Positions 12,097-23,049 of a DNA stretch of 64,000 nt are shown here, in pieces (positions within the stretch are counted from its first letter, which is position 1; each line of letters begins with the position of its first letter). The stretch is from Ipomoea triloba (Eukaryota > Streptophyta > Magnoliopsida > Solanales > Convolvulaceae). The stretch spans positions 15,242,072 to 15,306,071 of the forward strand of contig NC_044922.1 of the NCBI RefSeq assembly GCF_003576645.1. Direction: 5' to 3'. Under the pieces are notes generated by a model, which worked only from the letters and a program-made list of their open reading frames with translations, was not told where the DNA came from and made no database searches. The translations under genes were made by a program, and so were the position numbers.

Positions 12097-12608
12097 TAGG
12101 GATGATCACGGTCCGGTTCGAACCGAACCGTGCACTGTTGGAACCGGACCAGAACTGGAACCGCACGGACGGTTCCGGTTCCGGTTCCAAACCGGAAAAT
12201 TTAAAATTTTTTTAATTAGTATTTATTATTTAGTTAAAGTTTAATTATTATTTGAATAAAGTTTAAACTTTAAAAAACATTTTAAAATTCAACTATAACA
12301 CTTTTTTTAAAATATAGTTTAACTTTGAAGTTTAAATATTTAATATAACTATTTTAAACACACTTTAGAATGAAAACTTTTCAACAACAAATATTAATTG
12401 TTGAATTTGAAAATTTTTAAAAATAAAAAAATACAAATAAAAATTAAAAAAATCCGGTTCAAACTGGTGGTTCGAACCGGAACCACCGGTTCCAAACCGT
12501 ACTTGGAACCGTACCTGGAAGGTTCAGTTACGGTTCAACTGATTTTGGAACCGGGAACCGCCGATTCGGAACCGGAATCGAACCGGAATCGAATCGTGGT
12601 CATGACTA
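12097..12608. mobile_element. Non-autonomous hAT-type MITE (GGTTCGG-rich) with 8-bp target duplication
   Basis: The element is 512 bp and is flanked by a perfect 8-bp direct repeat GCTCTACC (12089-12096 and 12609-12616), the target duplication length of hAT elements. Its ends are imperfect inverted repeats: TAGGGATGATCACGG on the left, and on the right the reverse complement of TAGTCATGACCACG. Subterminal regions are dense in GGTTCCGGTT / GAACCGG repeats. The centre (12200-12450) is AT-rich with no coding capacity. Confidence 0.88.
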
Positions 12609-13060
12609 GCTCTACCCACTTAATCACTCCTTTTAAGGCTGAGGATTCGCACTTGCTCGGACAAAATCCGAATACATAAGTGGTACAATGTGTATGAGGA
12701 CCATATAAGAGCATTTCTATAATGGTACTAGACATTTTTGGGGCCAAAATTTTCAACATCAACACTATATATAATCATGATAAGATGGAACTAGTAGTCT
12801 CGTGAGAACTTGTGAAAACTTCATCCGTCATCCGTCAATCTAAGATGATCAAAGTTAAAAACTAAGGAGAAAAAAAATGTGATGTCATTTTCGTAATTAT
12901 GACAATGAACGTTTGATAGTGCATTTGTAGATAACTAATAGCACATACACGTGAATACACTATTATAGATCTTGAGTGCATGCATTGTTAGTTATCCGCA
13001 AATGTATTATCAAGATAGAAATGCCACATCTCAATAGAGGATAGCTGCTTCATTAACATT

Positions 13061-13698
13061 ATGGAAATAACCGAACATGTTGTGAGGCACTGCCCCAAGG
13101 TAGCAACTGTATGGAAGATTTTGATGGGGAGAGTAGAAGCTCGAAGGATGGCGACTATGCAATTTAAATACTGGTTCGATGACAATGTTAATGGGAAGGT
13201 TAACACCCCCTATGGGGAACAGTGCGGTGGTGCTCTACGGAATCACAATAATGGCAAGTGGCTAGGAGGTTTTATGCAAGCGTTCCACACAACACATGAC
13301 ATTGAAGCGGAAGTTTGGGCAATTGTCAAAGGCTTAGAATGGACCTGGAAGAAAGATGTTCGGCATTTGATTATCCAAAGTGATTCGAAAGAAGCAGTGG
13401 ATTTGATCAATGGTCGTGATACCCCGAGAGGACATATCCGAACGCCATAGTTGGTTGAAAAAAGATTGGGATATACAAGTGCATCATGTACTTCGGGAAC
13501 AAAACATGGCTGCAGATAGCATTGCCAAGATGGCCAGACACAGTGTGGGCTCATGCAAAGATATTAGAGACCCGCCACAAAGAATCTTGAACCTAATTGA
13601 GGACGATAGATTTGGCCGAACATGGCAGCGTAGAGGTAGTGAGAGGAACTTGTAGATGTGTTCCTGGGGTTTCATCCCCTCCTTTCTGATAAAAAAAA
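13061..13698 (+). pseudogene. LINE 3'-end relic with RNase H-like domain
   Basis: The first frame (13061-13450) contains CGGALRNHNNGKWLGGF, IEAEVWAIVKGL and LIIQSDSKEAVDLING, the signature of the RNase H-like domain (RVT_3) found at the C-terminus of plant L1-type LINE polyproteins. A frameshift near 13430 moves similarity to a second frame, which has HSWLKKDWDIQVHHVLREQN and MAADSIAKMARHS. This ends at 13655 and is followed by a short 3' tail and a run of A at 13689-13698, as expected for a 5'-truncated LINE insertion. Reverse transcriptase and endonuclease are missing. It is non-functional. Confidence 0.85.
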
Positions 13699-14250
13699 AA
13701 TTTCAGCCATTGATAATCTTAGATAGGGTTTAGTTCATGTGAGAAATGTGAATTAATATCGTTTGTCTATTGAAAAATAATAGACGGATGAGATCTATAT
13801 TTAAATAAAAAATGAGATAGCATTTTTTATAAATATGTAGAACTTTTATTACATCATATGAGAGAAAATTAACCTGATTTTGGGGAAAAATAACATTGCA
13901 ATTGGAAAAACCACATCACTTGAATAAAAAATAGCATCATTTTGAAAAATCAGCAAAAGTTTAATTTAAATAAAAAAGTTGCATTATTTGTGAGGAAAAC
14001 ATTATAGCTTTGAAGAAAAAAACATTATTTTGAAAGAAATTCATATTGTTTAAGTTCAAATATGCATCGTTTTGCCTCGAATATGCATGAATATAGTTCA
14101 TAAAAGTTATATATGTATCTTTCTAAGGTCAGGAAACCCACCCTGCATGGTTTTGGGTAAATACATATGATCTATTCATTCAAACTTCTACCTAAATGCC
14201 ATCACCTTTTTTTTTTTTTTTTGTTTTGTTTTTGTTTTTAAAGTTTACAT

Positions 14251-14345
14251 CTCTGCCAAAGGCCTTGTGGTCTAGTGGCATCCGGTGTCCCAATTTACAT
14301 TCCTACATGGATGATGGGAGTGAGTTCAAGCCTCAGTGAAAGTCA
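14251..14345 (+). mobile_element. tRNA-derived SINE head
   Basis: A polymerase III-like A box (TCTAGTGGCATCCGG) is followed about 45 bp later by a B box (GAGTTCAAGCCTC), the arrangement of tRNA-derived plant SINEs. The same 'CCTTGTGGTCTAGT' head recurs near 63330 and 63440 and, in reverse, near 42300. Confidence 0.65.
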
Positions 14346-14368
14346 ACTATTGACTCTTTGTTACTTCA

Positions 14369-14523
14369 GTATTTTAGGATGTTCTTAAGTAAATTAATTG
14401 CAACATTAACAAATCGGTGTACAATATTATTAGATTTTTAAGGGTTTTACAATCTTATTTTTGAAATATTTCTATATTTTAGGATGTTCTTAAGTAAATT
14501 AATTGCAACATTAACAAATCGGT
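14369..14523. repeat. Direct duplication of about 48 bp separated by 60 bp
   Basis: TATTTTAGGATGTTCTTAAG plus the following 28 bases, ending AACAAATCGGT, occurs twice (about 14370-14418 and 14476-14523). The copies flank an AT-rich spacer. It may be a local duplication downstream of the SINE. Confidence 0.8.
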
Positions 14524-14639
14524 AGTGTAGCAAAATGGTTAGACTTTTAAATTATTATTTAAACAATATGGCATTTTTTTTGAGTATTATTGACTCTGTT
14601 ACAATATCTAAAAACATAATAAGTCTCAATCAAAATTAT

Positions 14640-15060
14640 ATCCTTGATTTATGTCCCTCTTTTTGTATGCTAATAAATGTATACATTTTACTTTAAATGT
14701 TGTACACTTCAATGTTATTAGACAAAATTGTCCCTACTACATTGTTGTTATACAAAACTACCCTTACACCGTTATAACACCGTTAGTTTTTAACACCATC
14801 ATTATTATCATACACCTATATCTATCATATCATTTTCCTATTCCTTAATTATCATTTTAGAAAAATCATTATATAATTAATTTAATGGTTGATTATATTT
14901 AAATTAAATTTCTATACATGATAAATCATATATGTGTGTGTACAAAATACATATACTATTTGTGTGTATATGATTAGAATTAAAATTTTTTAATTATTTA
15001 TATTTATTAATGCTTTAATATTGGGCATGAACTTTCGCGCATCGCGCGTACAAATACTAG
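14640..15060 (+). mobile_element. Helitron 3' end (5' end not located)
   Basis: At 15036-15048 a perfect 5-bp stem (CGCGC/GCGCG) with loop ATC is followed 12 bases later by CTAG at 15057-15060 and then T. This is the canonical Helitron 3' terminus: a hairpin near the end, CTAG-type end, insertion before T. The upstream region (14640-14830) is AT-rich with CCCTTACACCGTTATAACAC-like phrases. I could not identify the matching TC-start, so the left limit is arbitrary. No Rep/helicase coding is visible, so it is non-autonomous. Confidence 0.6.
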
Positions 15061-15500
15061 TTTTGATAAATAAGATTTAAAAGTGTCTAGTTTGGAAAAA
15101 AATCTGTAAACTTATGTGTTCAAGATATTTTATTAGATTACTATAATATAACAACATTTTAAACAATTATGTTTGTGTCATTAATTGCATTATAAAAGAT
15201 TTGCTTATAATGTACTTACAAGATGGAATTCTATATTTTTAATGCTATAAATTACCAATTTTGATAAATTAAAACATGAGTGCATGTCCATTAAACTAAT
15301 ACTACAAGTTTATTAATGACCTTCAGTTGACCAATCATCACTTAAACATATTATGGCTTTTATTTTTTTTTAAATGCTTTAAAAAAATATTTTGTTGATA
15401 TTTTTTAAATGACACATATATAGGTCCATTAAGTCACTAGTATAGGTCAATCACACAATTATTAAAACCATAAATTGCAATATATATAGAAATCTATTCA
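15061..15500. other. AT-rich intergenic DNA
   Basis: I recognise no gene or element in this stretch. It ends in a short (TA)n run directly before the inverted-repeat arm at 15502. Confidence 0.5.
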
Positions 15501-17149
15501 AATGAGGACACATATATTGTGGAGGACAATGAGGACAAATCCTAGGCATTCAAATAAGTGCAATCAAGGGTTGTGATTGTATCCAAAATAATGTGAGATT
15601 CTATCCATAAATAATAAGAGAGAGCAAATAAGACAATTGAGAGGTATTTTAATTTTGGAAGGATTGTAATTAATATAGTTAACATATTAGATGAAGATAT
15701 ACACTGTAATAAATTATAGGCTCATGCCAAACACCTTGTGCTTAGATGGCATGTAATGATTCTCTCATTTGGAGGCGGCATTGACTCTTTATGCTTCAAC
15801 AGGTTGAGAAAGTATAGATGAACATATACTAGTGATGTCAGATTTCGAATTTAGAGATAATCCAAATTTAGTCAATGGAATGAGCCATGTCGCCTCATGG
15901 TTATCTCTTGGTGCAAGAGAAACTATAAGAATCCCACGATCAGTAAATCTCCTCCCCAGCTTGCAACCTAGACATTAGAAGATCATTCACTATACTGTAT
16001 GACACATGTTTATTATAAGTATGACACACATTAATTATAATTATGACATACATTAATTATAAGTATGGCACACAGTTCTTTTAAGTATGACACACGATTA
16101 TAATAAGAATTGAAAAACTGTTATTTATTCATGTCTACATGCATTCCTTGTTTACCTTGCTACTATGTACTTTGGCGGTATCATTTCAGCGTTCGCGTCC
16201 TATAAATTCATCAGTTTTTCCTTAACATATTTCCTCCTCGAACACTTTTGCGTAATTGTACTATTCGTTTGATTCAATGTGCAAAAAAAATGAATATCCC
16301 ATTGATGAATACTTATTATTTTAATCTAGAAAAAAGTAATAATCTCAAAAATAAAATGTCACAGTTATATAGTCTGTATATTCCTAATAAAAAATAATAT
16401 TTTTTAATACATTTTAAAAATTAGTTTACGCACTAATTAAACTACTAAAATTCGTTGTACCCACAGTTGAACTAGATTGCTATTTTTTTGGCCAAATTTT
16501 AAAACACTTACAAAGTCATTTTTTATTGAACTAAATATACATACACTGCTAGAAATATTCATTTCTCCGACCACCAAAAAGTGGTCGGAAAATGACAATT
16601 TTCGGTCGGAAATACAGTTTCCGACCAACTTACCAACCACTTTATGGGTTCGGAAAAAAAGCCCTCGGTATTACCGACCACTAGTCAAGGTGGTCGGAAT
16701 TACCGACTTCAAAAGTCGTCGGAAACATAGATGAAAATCGTCGGATAAAGAGAATTATTTCCTACCACGGGTGGTCGGTAATTGGTCGGAATTACCGTCC
16801 ACCGGTGGTCTGTAAAATTGACTAAGAAAAATTAAAATTTGAATTACCGACCACCTTGGTGGTCAGTAATATTTACATCTTACTGCATATACAATTGTCA
16901 AATATCCTAAAAATCTTGTTATAATAATACAAATATGAACACCACATTTTCAAATTCAACACCACAATATTAGCAATTCAAGGGAATCAAACATTATTCA
17001 ATCATTTAAATCCAAAGTGTAGCAATTGCTTCACTATAAAAAATACAACTTTTGTTTGCAGCTATGTTTCACCATCCAAAACAGATTTTCAAATCATTCA
17101 AATAATATGCTATCTAATCTTGACTAGAGGGGATAGTGTATCATCATCG

Positions 17150-17345
17150 GAGGTGGAGGGGGGGTAGTGTATCGTCATTGGAGCTATTTTTGTTTGGATC
17201 TTGATCAAGACTACCAAGATTTGCACTAAAGTGGGCAAGTGTTGCTTCTATTTTCTGAACGATATCACGGATCCTCTGATTTTCCTCATGCATATCTTAT
17301 TTCTACTGTTGCATCACTTGATTTTGCTCCTCAGTTCAGAAAAAG
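17150..17345 (-). pseudogene. Possible C-terminal remnant of a plant Ptta/En/Spm-type transposase gene
   Basis: Read on the minus strand, this encodes a stretch like MHEENQRIRDIVQKIEATLA and HFSANLGSLDQDPNKN, preceded by QNQVMQQ and interrupted by in-frame stops. A Gln/Asn-rich coiled-coil tail of this kind is typical of the C-terminus of plant CACTA-encoded proteins. It is short and broken, so the assignment rests mainly on location and composition. Confidence 0.4.
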
Positions 17346-18944
17346 CAGTTAGAACAACTCTTTTCATGCCCTAAGCACTGAAATGCAGAAAACATATGGC
17401 AGGAGATCAACAAATGATCAGTATTCATTTAACTCGGGATGAAGAAATGTAGAAAACATATGGTCGGAGATCTTACCATTACCTTGTTGTGCTTTTTGGC
17501 ATACATATCCTCCTCCCGTTTAAGTTTGTGTGTAGCATTGAATACTTATGTGTGAATAGGTTCCCTTCCAAGTTAAAGAATTACATCAAGCAGAGGGAAT
17601 ATATAGTACCTATCTTTGCAAAGTAGAACATGCCTTAGAGAACCATCTAGCATAATACTAAGTAACAGTATCAAGTGTTCCATCCTATTCCATCTTGTAC
17701 TACACCATAAAATGCCACCACATTTGGGTGATGAAGCTTTGACAGAATATCAGCTTCCCTCCAGAACTCTACAGTCTAGAAACAAGAAGAATATGAAGAG
17801 CAAGAACTAGAATAAGTGACAAATGAGAAAATAAATAAGTTAAAAGAAATAACAATTGTGGATCTAATCCTCCTTTAATTTGTTTTGCAAAGTTAATGCA
17901 AAGACTAGCTGAAACTCAGGAATAAGTTTATTCAAAATGTACAAATGCAAAGAAAAGGAGACGAAGGGGAAGAGGGGGGGGGGGGCTGGTTTTATGTTTA
18001 GTTGAAGAAAGATCATCAATCTCTCTTGATATTTACCAGAAGCTCTGTCAATTTTTGGGAGAGAAACAAGGTAATGTCTTGGAAGCTTCAACTCCTCATC
18101 TTATTGTACCATATGATCTGCTTAGAAATTGAAGGTCACAACAGGTCAACATAATATAATTAAAATTGTGCAACTGAAATTTAATAGTAAAGAAAATATA
18201 CACATTTAGCTCATGTAATCTATGTTAAGATATCCTAGCACTTCCACTAGTAAATAGGTGACAACTTGGCTAGTAAAACAATCAATGTCTTCTCATTGAA
18301 CACTGAAGATATAATATTGCGCGTCCTATTCTCCTAACTGTTTCTACTATCTTAAAGTAAGTAATACCCCACCGGATTTAATTGATCTACATCAATCATT
18401 CTTCTCTGCTCTAGAACTAGTTGAACCAAATATTTCACATCTTGGACTAGTCCATTGAAAATCAGTAAAATCCAACCAGATTTAATGATATACTGAACCT
18501 GCAAACAAAGTTGCATGTTTAAGAACTGATAACTTAGGATAGCAATGCATCAGATTTCAAACCTAATTGCTACTGTAGCCACAGAAATAGCCATCACCTA
18601 CATATATACAAAAGGAAATAATAGAAGCTTTACCAGCTTTAGTCAACTCAAGAGAAGTAATTCGTGCTGTGTAATAAGTCCCTCTGGTACTTATCTCCTG
18701 TACACAGAATCTACAAAGTCCTAACACAACTGAATAAGTCACTCTCCCACTTGGTCTCTCTACTTCTCTTGAGAGATGCAGAGCTCAAGCAGCAACTACC
18801 CTGCATTAAACATTTAAAATCAAGACATTGTATAGCACATAACTTTGACCAGTTCAATTTCTAAATACAAAAAACCTAACATTACATTAAATTATAAATC
18901 CCTAGCACTTCAAACACAAGAGAATATATGACAGATTTACCACT

Positions 18945-19549
18945 TATGCCAGTGAACTTGTTGCAGACTTTTTCCATCATGTTTGTTAAATCTGATATGC
19001 TAGCTTGATTTTTCAAGGTATACTCTACAAAATCAGTTCCCATGCCTATAACAATTGCATATAATATTTTAATCAAAGAATGAACTACAGTAACTGATAA
19101 ACAAGTGAAACTCATAGGAAATCACCTAGAGACAAAGCAGGATCCACAGTACTAGTCTCTGCAGAATCCTGAACAAGGAGAATCGCAATCACTCCCTTAT
19201 CTTCTTTCTGCCATAACTCTTGCTCCACCAATTTCACACTGCTCAATCAGTAACATTTTTCATCACACACAAATCACTTAGGGTTTAAGATTTAGAGACA
19301 AATGAAATTAGGAAAAGAACTAACCTGTAGCAATACGGTGAAGGGGACTAGAAACAGCAAGGAGCGCATCGACGACAACGAGAAATAAGAAAACATCGAG
19401 GATTGACGGCAAAGGCGACGAGCGACTGCGACGGCGAAGACAGTGGGTGCTGCTATGGGCGACAACCTCCATTGACCAAGCTTTGCTATGGGCGACGAAG
19501 TTGGTGGAGTTACGGTGACAAAGCGCCGACTTGGTGGTAGCACACACAT
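18945..19549 (-). pseudogene. Spliced gene-like fragment inside the CACTA element, function not recognised
   Basis: On the minus strand three exon-like pieces have plausible borders. The first is 19549-19325, starting at ATG and ending at a CAG|GT donor, encoding a Ser/Arg/Ala-rich, transit-peptide-like N-terminus. The second (about 19240-19128) encodes VKLVEQELWQKEDKGVIAIL and ends in a G|GT donor. The third starts at about 19051 after an AG acceptor. Pieces two and three join in frame through a split Gly codon into ...VDPALSLGMGTDFVEYTLKN then QASISDLTNMMEKVCNKFTG. The join from the first to the second piece is not cleanly open. I do not recognise the family. It may be a captured host gene or the element's own accessory gene. 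Confidence 0.4.
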
Positions 19550-20244
19550 GGTCTGAGCACCGGGTGCGGCGCGAAGGAGTCTGAGTAGGGCGACGATCTG
19601 CTTTTCATTTCTAAGTGTTTGAACCGATTCTTTTTCTAAAGTCTCTGTAGCAATATATATATATGAAAAAATGAAAAATGAAAAAAAAATTACTTTTTGT
19701 GACCAATTTTTTAGGTGGTCGGAAATGAGGTCGGAAAATCAATAATTTTCAGTAGTGATGCACAAAGCTAACATTTTTCAAAACAGAGTACTAGAAATTA
19801 TTTATTTCACTGCTAGTTAAATTAGCCTTAAATCAGTGATGTATGTGCATACGACAGTCTTATACATGACACATGATTTATATATGTATGAAACACAACC
19901 TCTAGTAACATAGACATCACTACTTGATTTATCCCATGGAGGTGTTCAAACTATTCCGTTTGTTCTCGTACGTAGATGAAGACGATCCCAGTTTTATGCT
20001 TCCTTATGAGACTACAATTTATTACCATGTATATCTTCATCTAATATGTTAACTATATTAATTACAATCCTTCCAAAATAAAATACCTCTAAATTATCTT
20101 CTTTGCCCTCTCTTATTATTTATGGTTAAAATCTCACATTATTTTGGATACAATTATAGCCATTGATTGCACTTATTTGAATGCATAAGATTTGTCCTCA
20201 TTGTCTTCTAATACTATGTGTCCTCATGTGTTATAAACTAATGC

Positions 20245-20600
20245 ACTTTAAGATATAAAACTACGCACCTTAAGTTATAAAATCACGCACCTTAAGGTAT
20301 AAAATAACGTACCTTAAGTTTAAAAAGATGCACCTTAAACTAGAAAGTGATGCACCTTAAGCTTTAAATATGCGCACCTTAAGCAATGGAAAGCTAGACT
20401 CACCTAAAGCTTTAGACTGATGCACCTTAAATTAGAAAAGTGACACACTTTAAGCTTTAAATATACACACCTTAAGAAGGAAAACGACGCATCTTAAAAT
20501 TTCAACAAAAAAAAAAAGACTTTTAAGTTATCAATTGAAGAACTGATGCACCGTAAGCATATAAAGTATAAACCACGCACCTTAAGAAGGAGAACAAAAG
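20245..20600. repeat. Array of degenerate GCACCTTAAG motifs
   Basis: About a dozen copies of GCACCTTAAG or close variants recur every 20-35 bp, separated by AT-rich linkers such as TATAAAAT or TTTAAATAT. The array directly abuts the right arm of the foldback element ending near 20238 and the start of a LINE relic near 20600. It is non-coding. Its internal organisation resembles the motif arrays at 40420-41330, 62090-62610 and 63660-64000. Confidence 0.75.
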
Positions 20601-20669
20601 TGTCTTTTCCTCTCTCTTTTGTAAGTGTGTTTTCCAGCATTCTTTTCGTTTTCTGTGCACATCATCCAG

Positions 20670-22890
20670 ATGGAGAAGGGTGGTACTAGTGGTTTGACTG
20701 AGGCTTATGATGCTTTGACGATTGTGGATGACGATGACGGGGTCATTGTTGAAGAGGAGGATGCTTTGAAACCTACTTTTGACTACCGTTTTGCAGTGGT
20801 TGGCCGTGTGGTTACTGAACGACCGGTGAAGTTGGTGGCTTCCCGGGATTTGATGGCTACTGCATGGTGTCTTGGGAAGGGGATAATGGTGCGGGACTTG
20901 GGATAAAATTGATTTCTTTTCACTTTTTACCATGAGCGGGATGTTTCGAGGGTGCTGTCTGATGGCCCTTGGACTTTCGATCAGAACCTGGTTCTTCTTC
21001 GGTGCTTGGAGAACGGAGAGGATCCAATGATGGTGACTTTAACGAAGGCATCCTTTTGGATGCAGGTGCATGATGTTCTAGTGGGTTTTATGTCTAACAA
21101 AGTGGCGAAAATGATTGGCAATCATGTGGGAACGTATGATCAGTCGGATAATAAGAGTTTTGACGGAATGTGGCGTACTTTTATGCGGGTTCGTACGACT
21201 ATTGATGTGACAAATCCGCTGAAGTTTAAAATGAAGATGAAGAAGCCAGGTGGGGAGTGGTTCTGGATTTCTCTCCGCTGTGAATGCTTATGATCCTTTT
21301 GTTTTCAGTGTGGTACCATAGGTCATGCGGATAAATTATGTCCAGATGCTTTTGACAAGCCTTTATCTAAAACTGTGAAGCCATTCGGATCTTGGATGAG
21401 AGCGGGTGGTCGACGGGGAGGGGCGATGCCGATCAATAAGTGGTTGGTGGTGGAGGAGCCGACGGTGGGTACGCCGGTCGGAATGCAAACTCGTCCGGGT
21501 TCTCCGACGACAATTAATGGGGACTTAATGCGACCATTTGTGGACGTTAATCCATTACATGGAGCGAAGGGGACTTATAGCAGTGACGTGGGGGCATGTG
21601 AGAGGTGGGGGGAGGGGGAATTACATGCTGAGGGAGATTGTGTGGGTGTGGTTTTTATTGACCAAAAAAGAAGGAGAACGACTACTGAGGAGAAGGAGGT
21701 GGAGTTTGGGCCGAGTAGTTGGAGCAGCCCAATGAGTGTGGAGGGTGTTGGTTTTATACATTCTGAGGAGGTGGGCTCTAGTCTCCAGGCCCACCTGGCC
21801 CAATGAGTTGCTTCAGTTGGAACTGTCATGGGCTTGGAAACCCATTGGCAGTTAAAGTGTTATTGGGCTTTGTTCTTCAAAAGAAGCCTCATATTTTATT
21901 TTTATTTGAGACTTTGTGTAATGCTACTAAGATGGAACGTGTCCGACTGCGTCTAAGCTATGACAATTGTTTTACAGTGGATTCAGTGGGTAGGAGCGGA
22001 GGTCTTGCTTTACTCTGGAATGGGAGTTTGAATGTTGAAGTAGTGGGGTATTTGAATCACTACATTGATTCAACGATTATGATGTCCGACAACGGTTTTC
22101 GTTGGCAGTTTACTGGTTACTACGGTAACCCATAACGGTCTCGACGTCGGCTTCCTTGGAATCTATTGAGGTATTTATCTACTCTGAGTGATTTGCCCTG
22201 AGTTTTGATGGGGGATATGAATGATATATTGTGGGATTGGGAAAATGAGGGTAGGGTTTCTCATCCTGAGTGGTTAAGGAGGGGATTCAGTGAGGCAGTG
22301 AAGGAGAGTGGGCTGCACAATTTTGTGTTTGAGGGCTGCCAATTTACATTGGAGCGAGGCCGAGGGACTCCGGGTTGGGTTCGTGAGACATTAGACAGGG
22401 TTCTGGTGTCTAGGTCTTGACAGGATTTGTTCCCTGATGCTAAGGCTTGGGCAGTGGAGGGAGGATGCAGTGATCACTTGCCTTTGTTTTTAGTCACCCA
22501 ATCAGTGAGGCGTAGCGTTTTTAGGAGACGACATCGGTATGAGAATTCGTGGGGAAGCATGTGGAATGTAGGGAGGTGGTGGAGTCGGTTTGGAATTGTA
22601 CTCTAGGGGAGGCTATTGGATCGCGATTGGAGTATTGCAGTAAAAAGGTTTGGGATTGGGGCCGTCGACGAAATAAGGAGGATGTGGATGGCTTGAAATG
22701 GTGTAAACACCGTATGGGTTGTTTACGGGGAAGACGGGATGTCGGAGGGGTTAGGGAGTTTGGTGAGGTTCAGAAATACTATATTGGTTTAGTTCAGGCA
22801 CAAAGTGATAGGTGGAAGCAACGGGCAAAGGAGCATTGGTAAACGGGGGGCGATAATAACTAGACCACAAGTTCTTTGGCGAGTTTCTTC
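20670..22890 (+). pseudogene. L1-type LINE relic: ORF1 (DUF4283 and zinc knuckle) and endonuclease, broken
   Basis: ORF1 starts at the ATG at 20670 (MEKGGTSGL), stops at 20904-20906, and resumes at 20952 with LSDGPWTFDQNLVLLRCL and FWMQVHDVLVGF, the DUF4283 region. After a TGA at 21291-21293 the same frame gives the CCHC knuckle CFQCGTIGHADKLC. The endonuclease part begins at 21803 (SWNCHGLGNP), with SGGLALLWNG, GDMND, LDRVLVSRS and a SDHLPLFL motif spread over interrupted frames. Similarity fades near 22890, just after the KEHW motif that normally precedes the reverse transcriptase. RT and RNase H are absent. At least five stops or shifts make it non-functional. Confidence 0.88.
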
Positions 22891-23049
22891 CACTTGATTC
22901 TACTGACTATTCGATCATTTTTACTTGTGATCCCTAACTATTAACTTTTTAGATTTGGTCTCACAATTATAGGATCATTTTCATAATTAGTACCTGACTA
23001 TTAATTTTTCACATTTAGTCTCATGACTTTTAAAACCTTGTTACATTTA

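Larger units (their letters stand above)
16544..19757 (-). mobile_element. CACTA (En/Spm) transposon, 3.2 kb, non-autonomous
   Basis: The left end begins CACTGCTAGAAAT and the right end finishes TTTTCAGTAGTG (reverse complement CACTACTGAAAA), the hallmark termini of CACTA elements. Subterminal repeats of GGTGGTCGG / CCGACCACC crowd 16565-16870 and 19705-19740, as expected for transposase-binding arrays. The 3-bp flanks are ATA on the left and ATG on the right, an imperfect target duplication. No full TNP2-like transposase is present. Gene-like minus-strand sequence lies inside. Confidence 0.85.
15502..20238. mobile_element. Foldback element with arms of about 230 bp, split by a CACTA insertion
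   Basis: The left arm (15502-15730) is the reverse complement, with modest divergence, of the right arm (about 20005-20238). Shared stretches include ATGAGGACACATA, TTCAAATAAGTGCAATCAA, CAAAATAATGTGAGATT and GTTAACATATTAGATGAAGA. Between the arms, 15731-16543 and 19758-20004 are the element's own interior and 16544-19757 is a CACTA element. Without the CACTA the element would be about 1.5 kb. The left outer flank is TATATATAG; I could not identify a target duplication. Confidence 0.7.
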
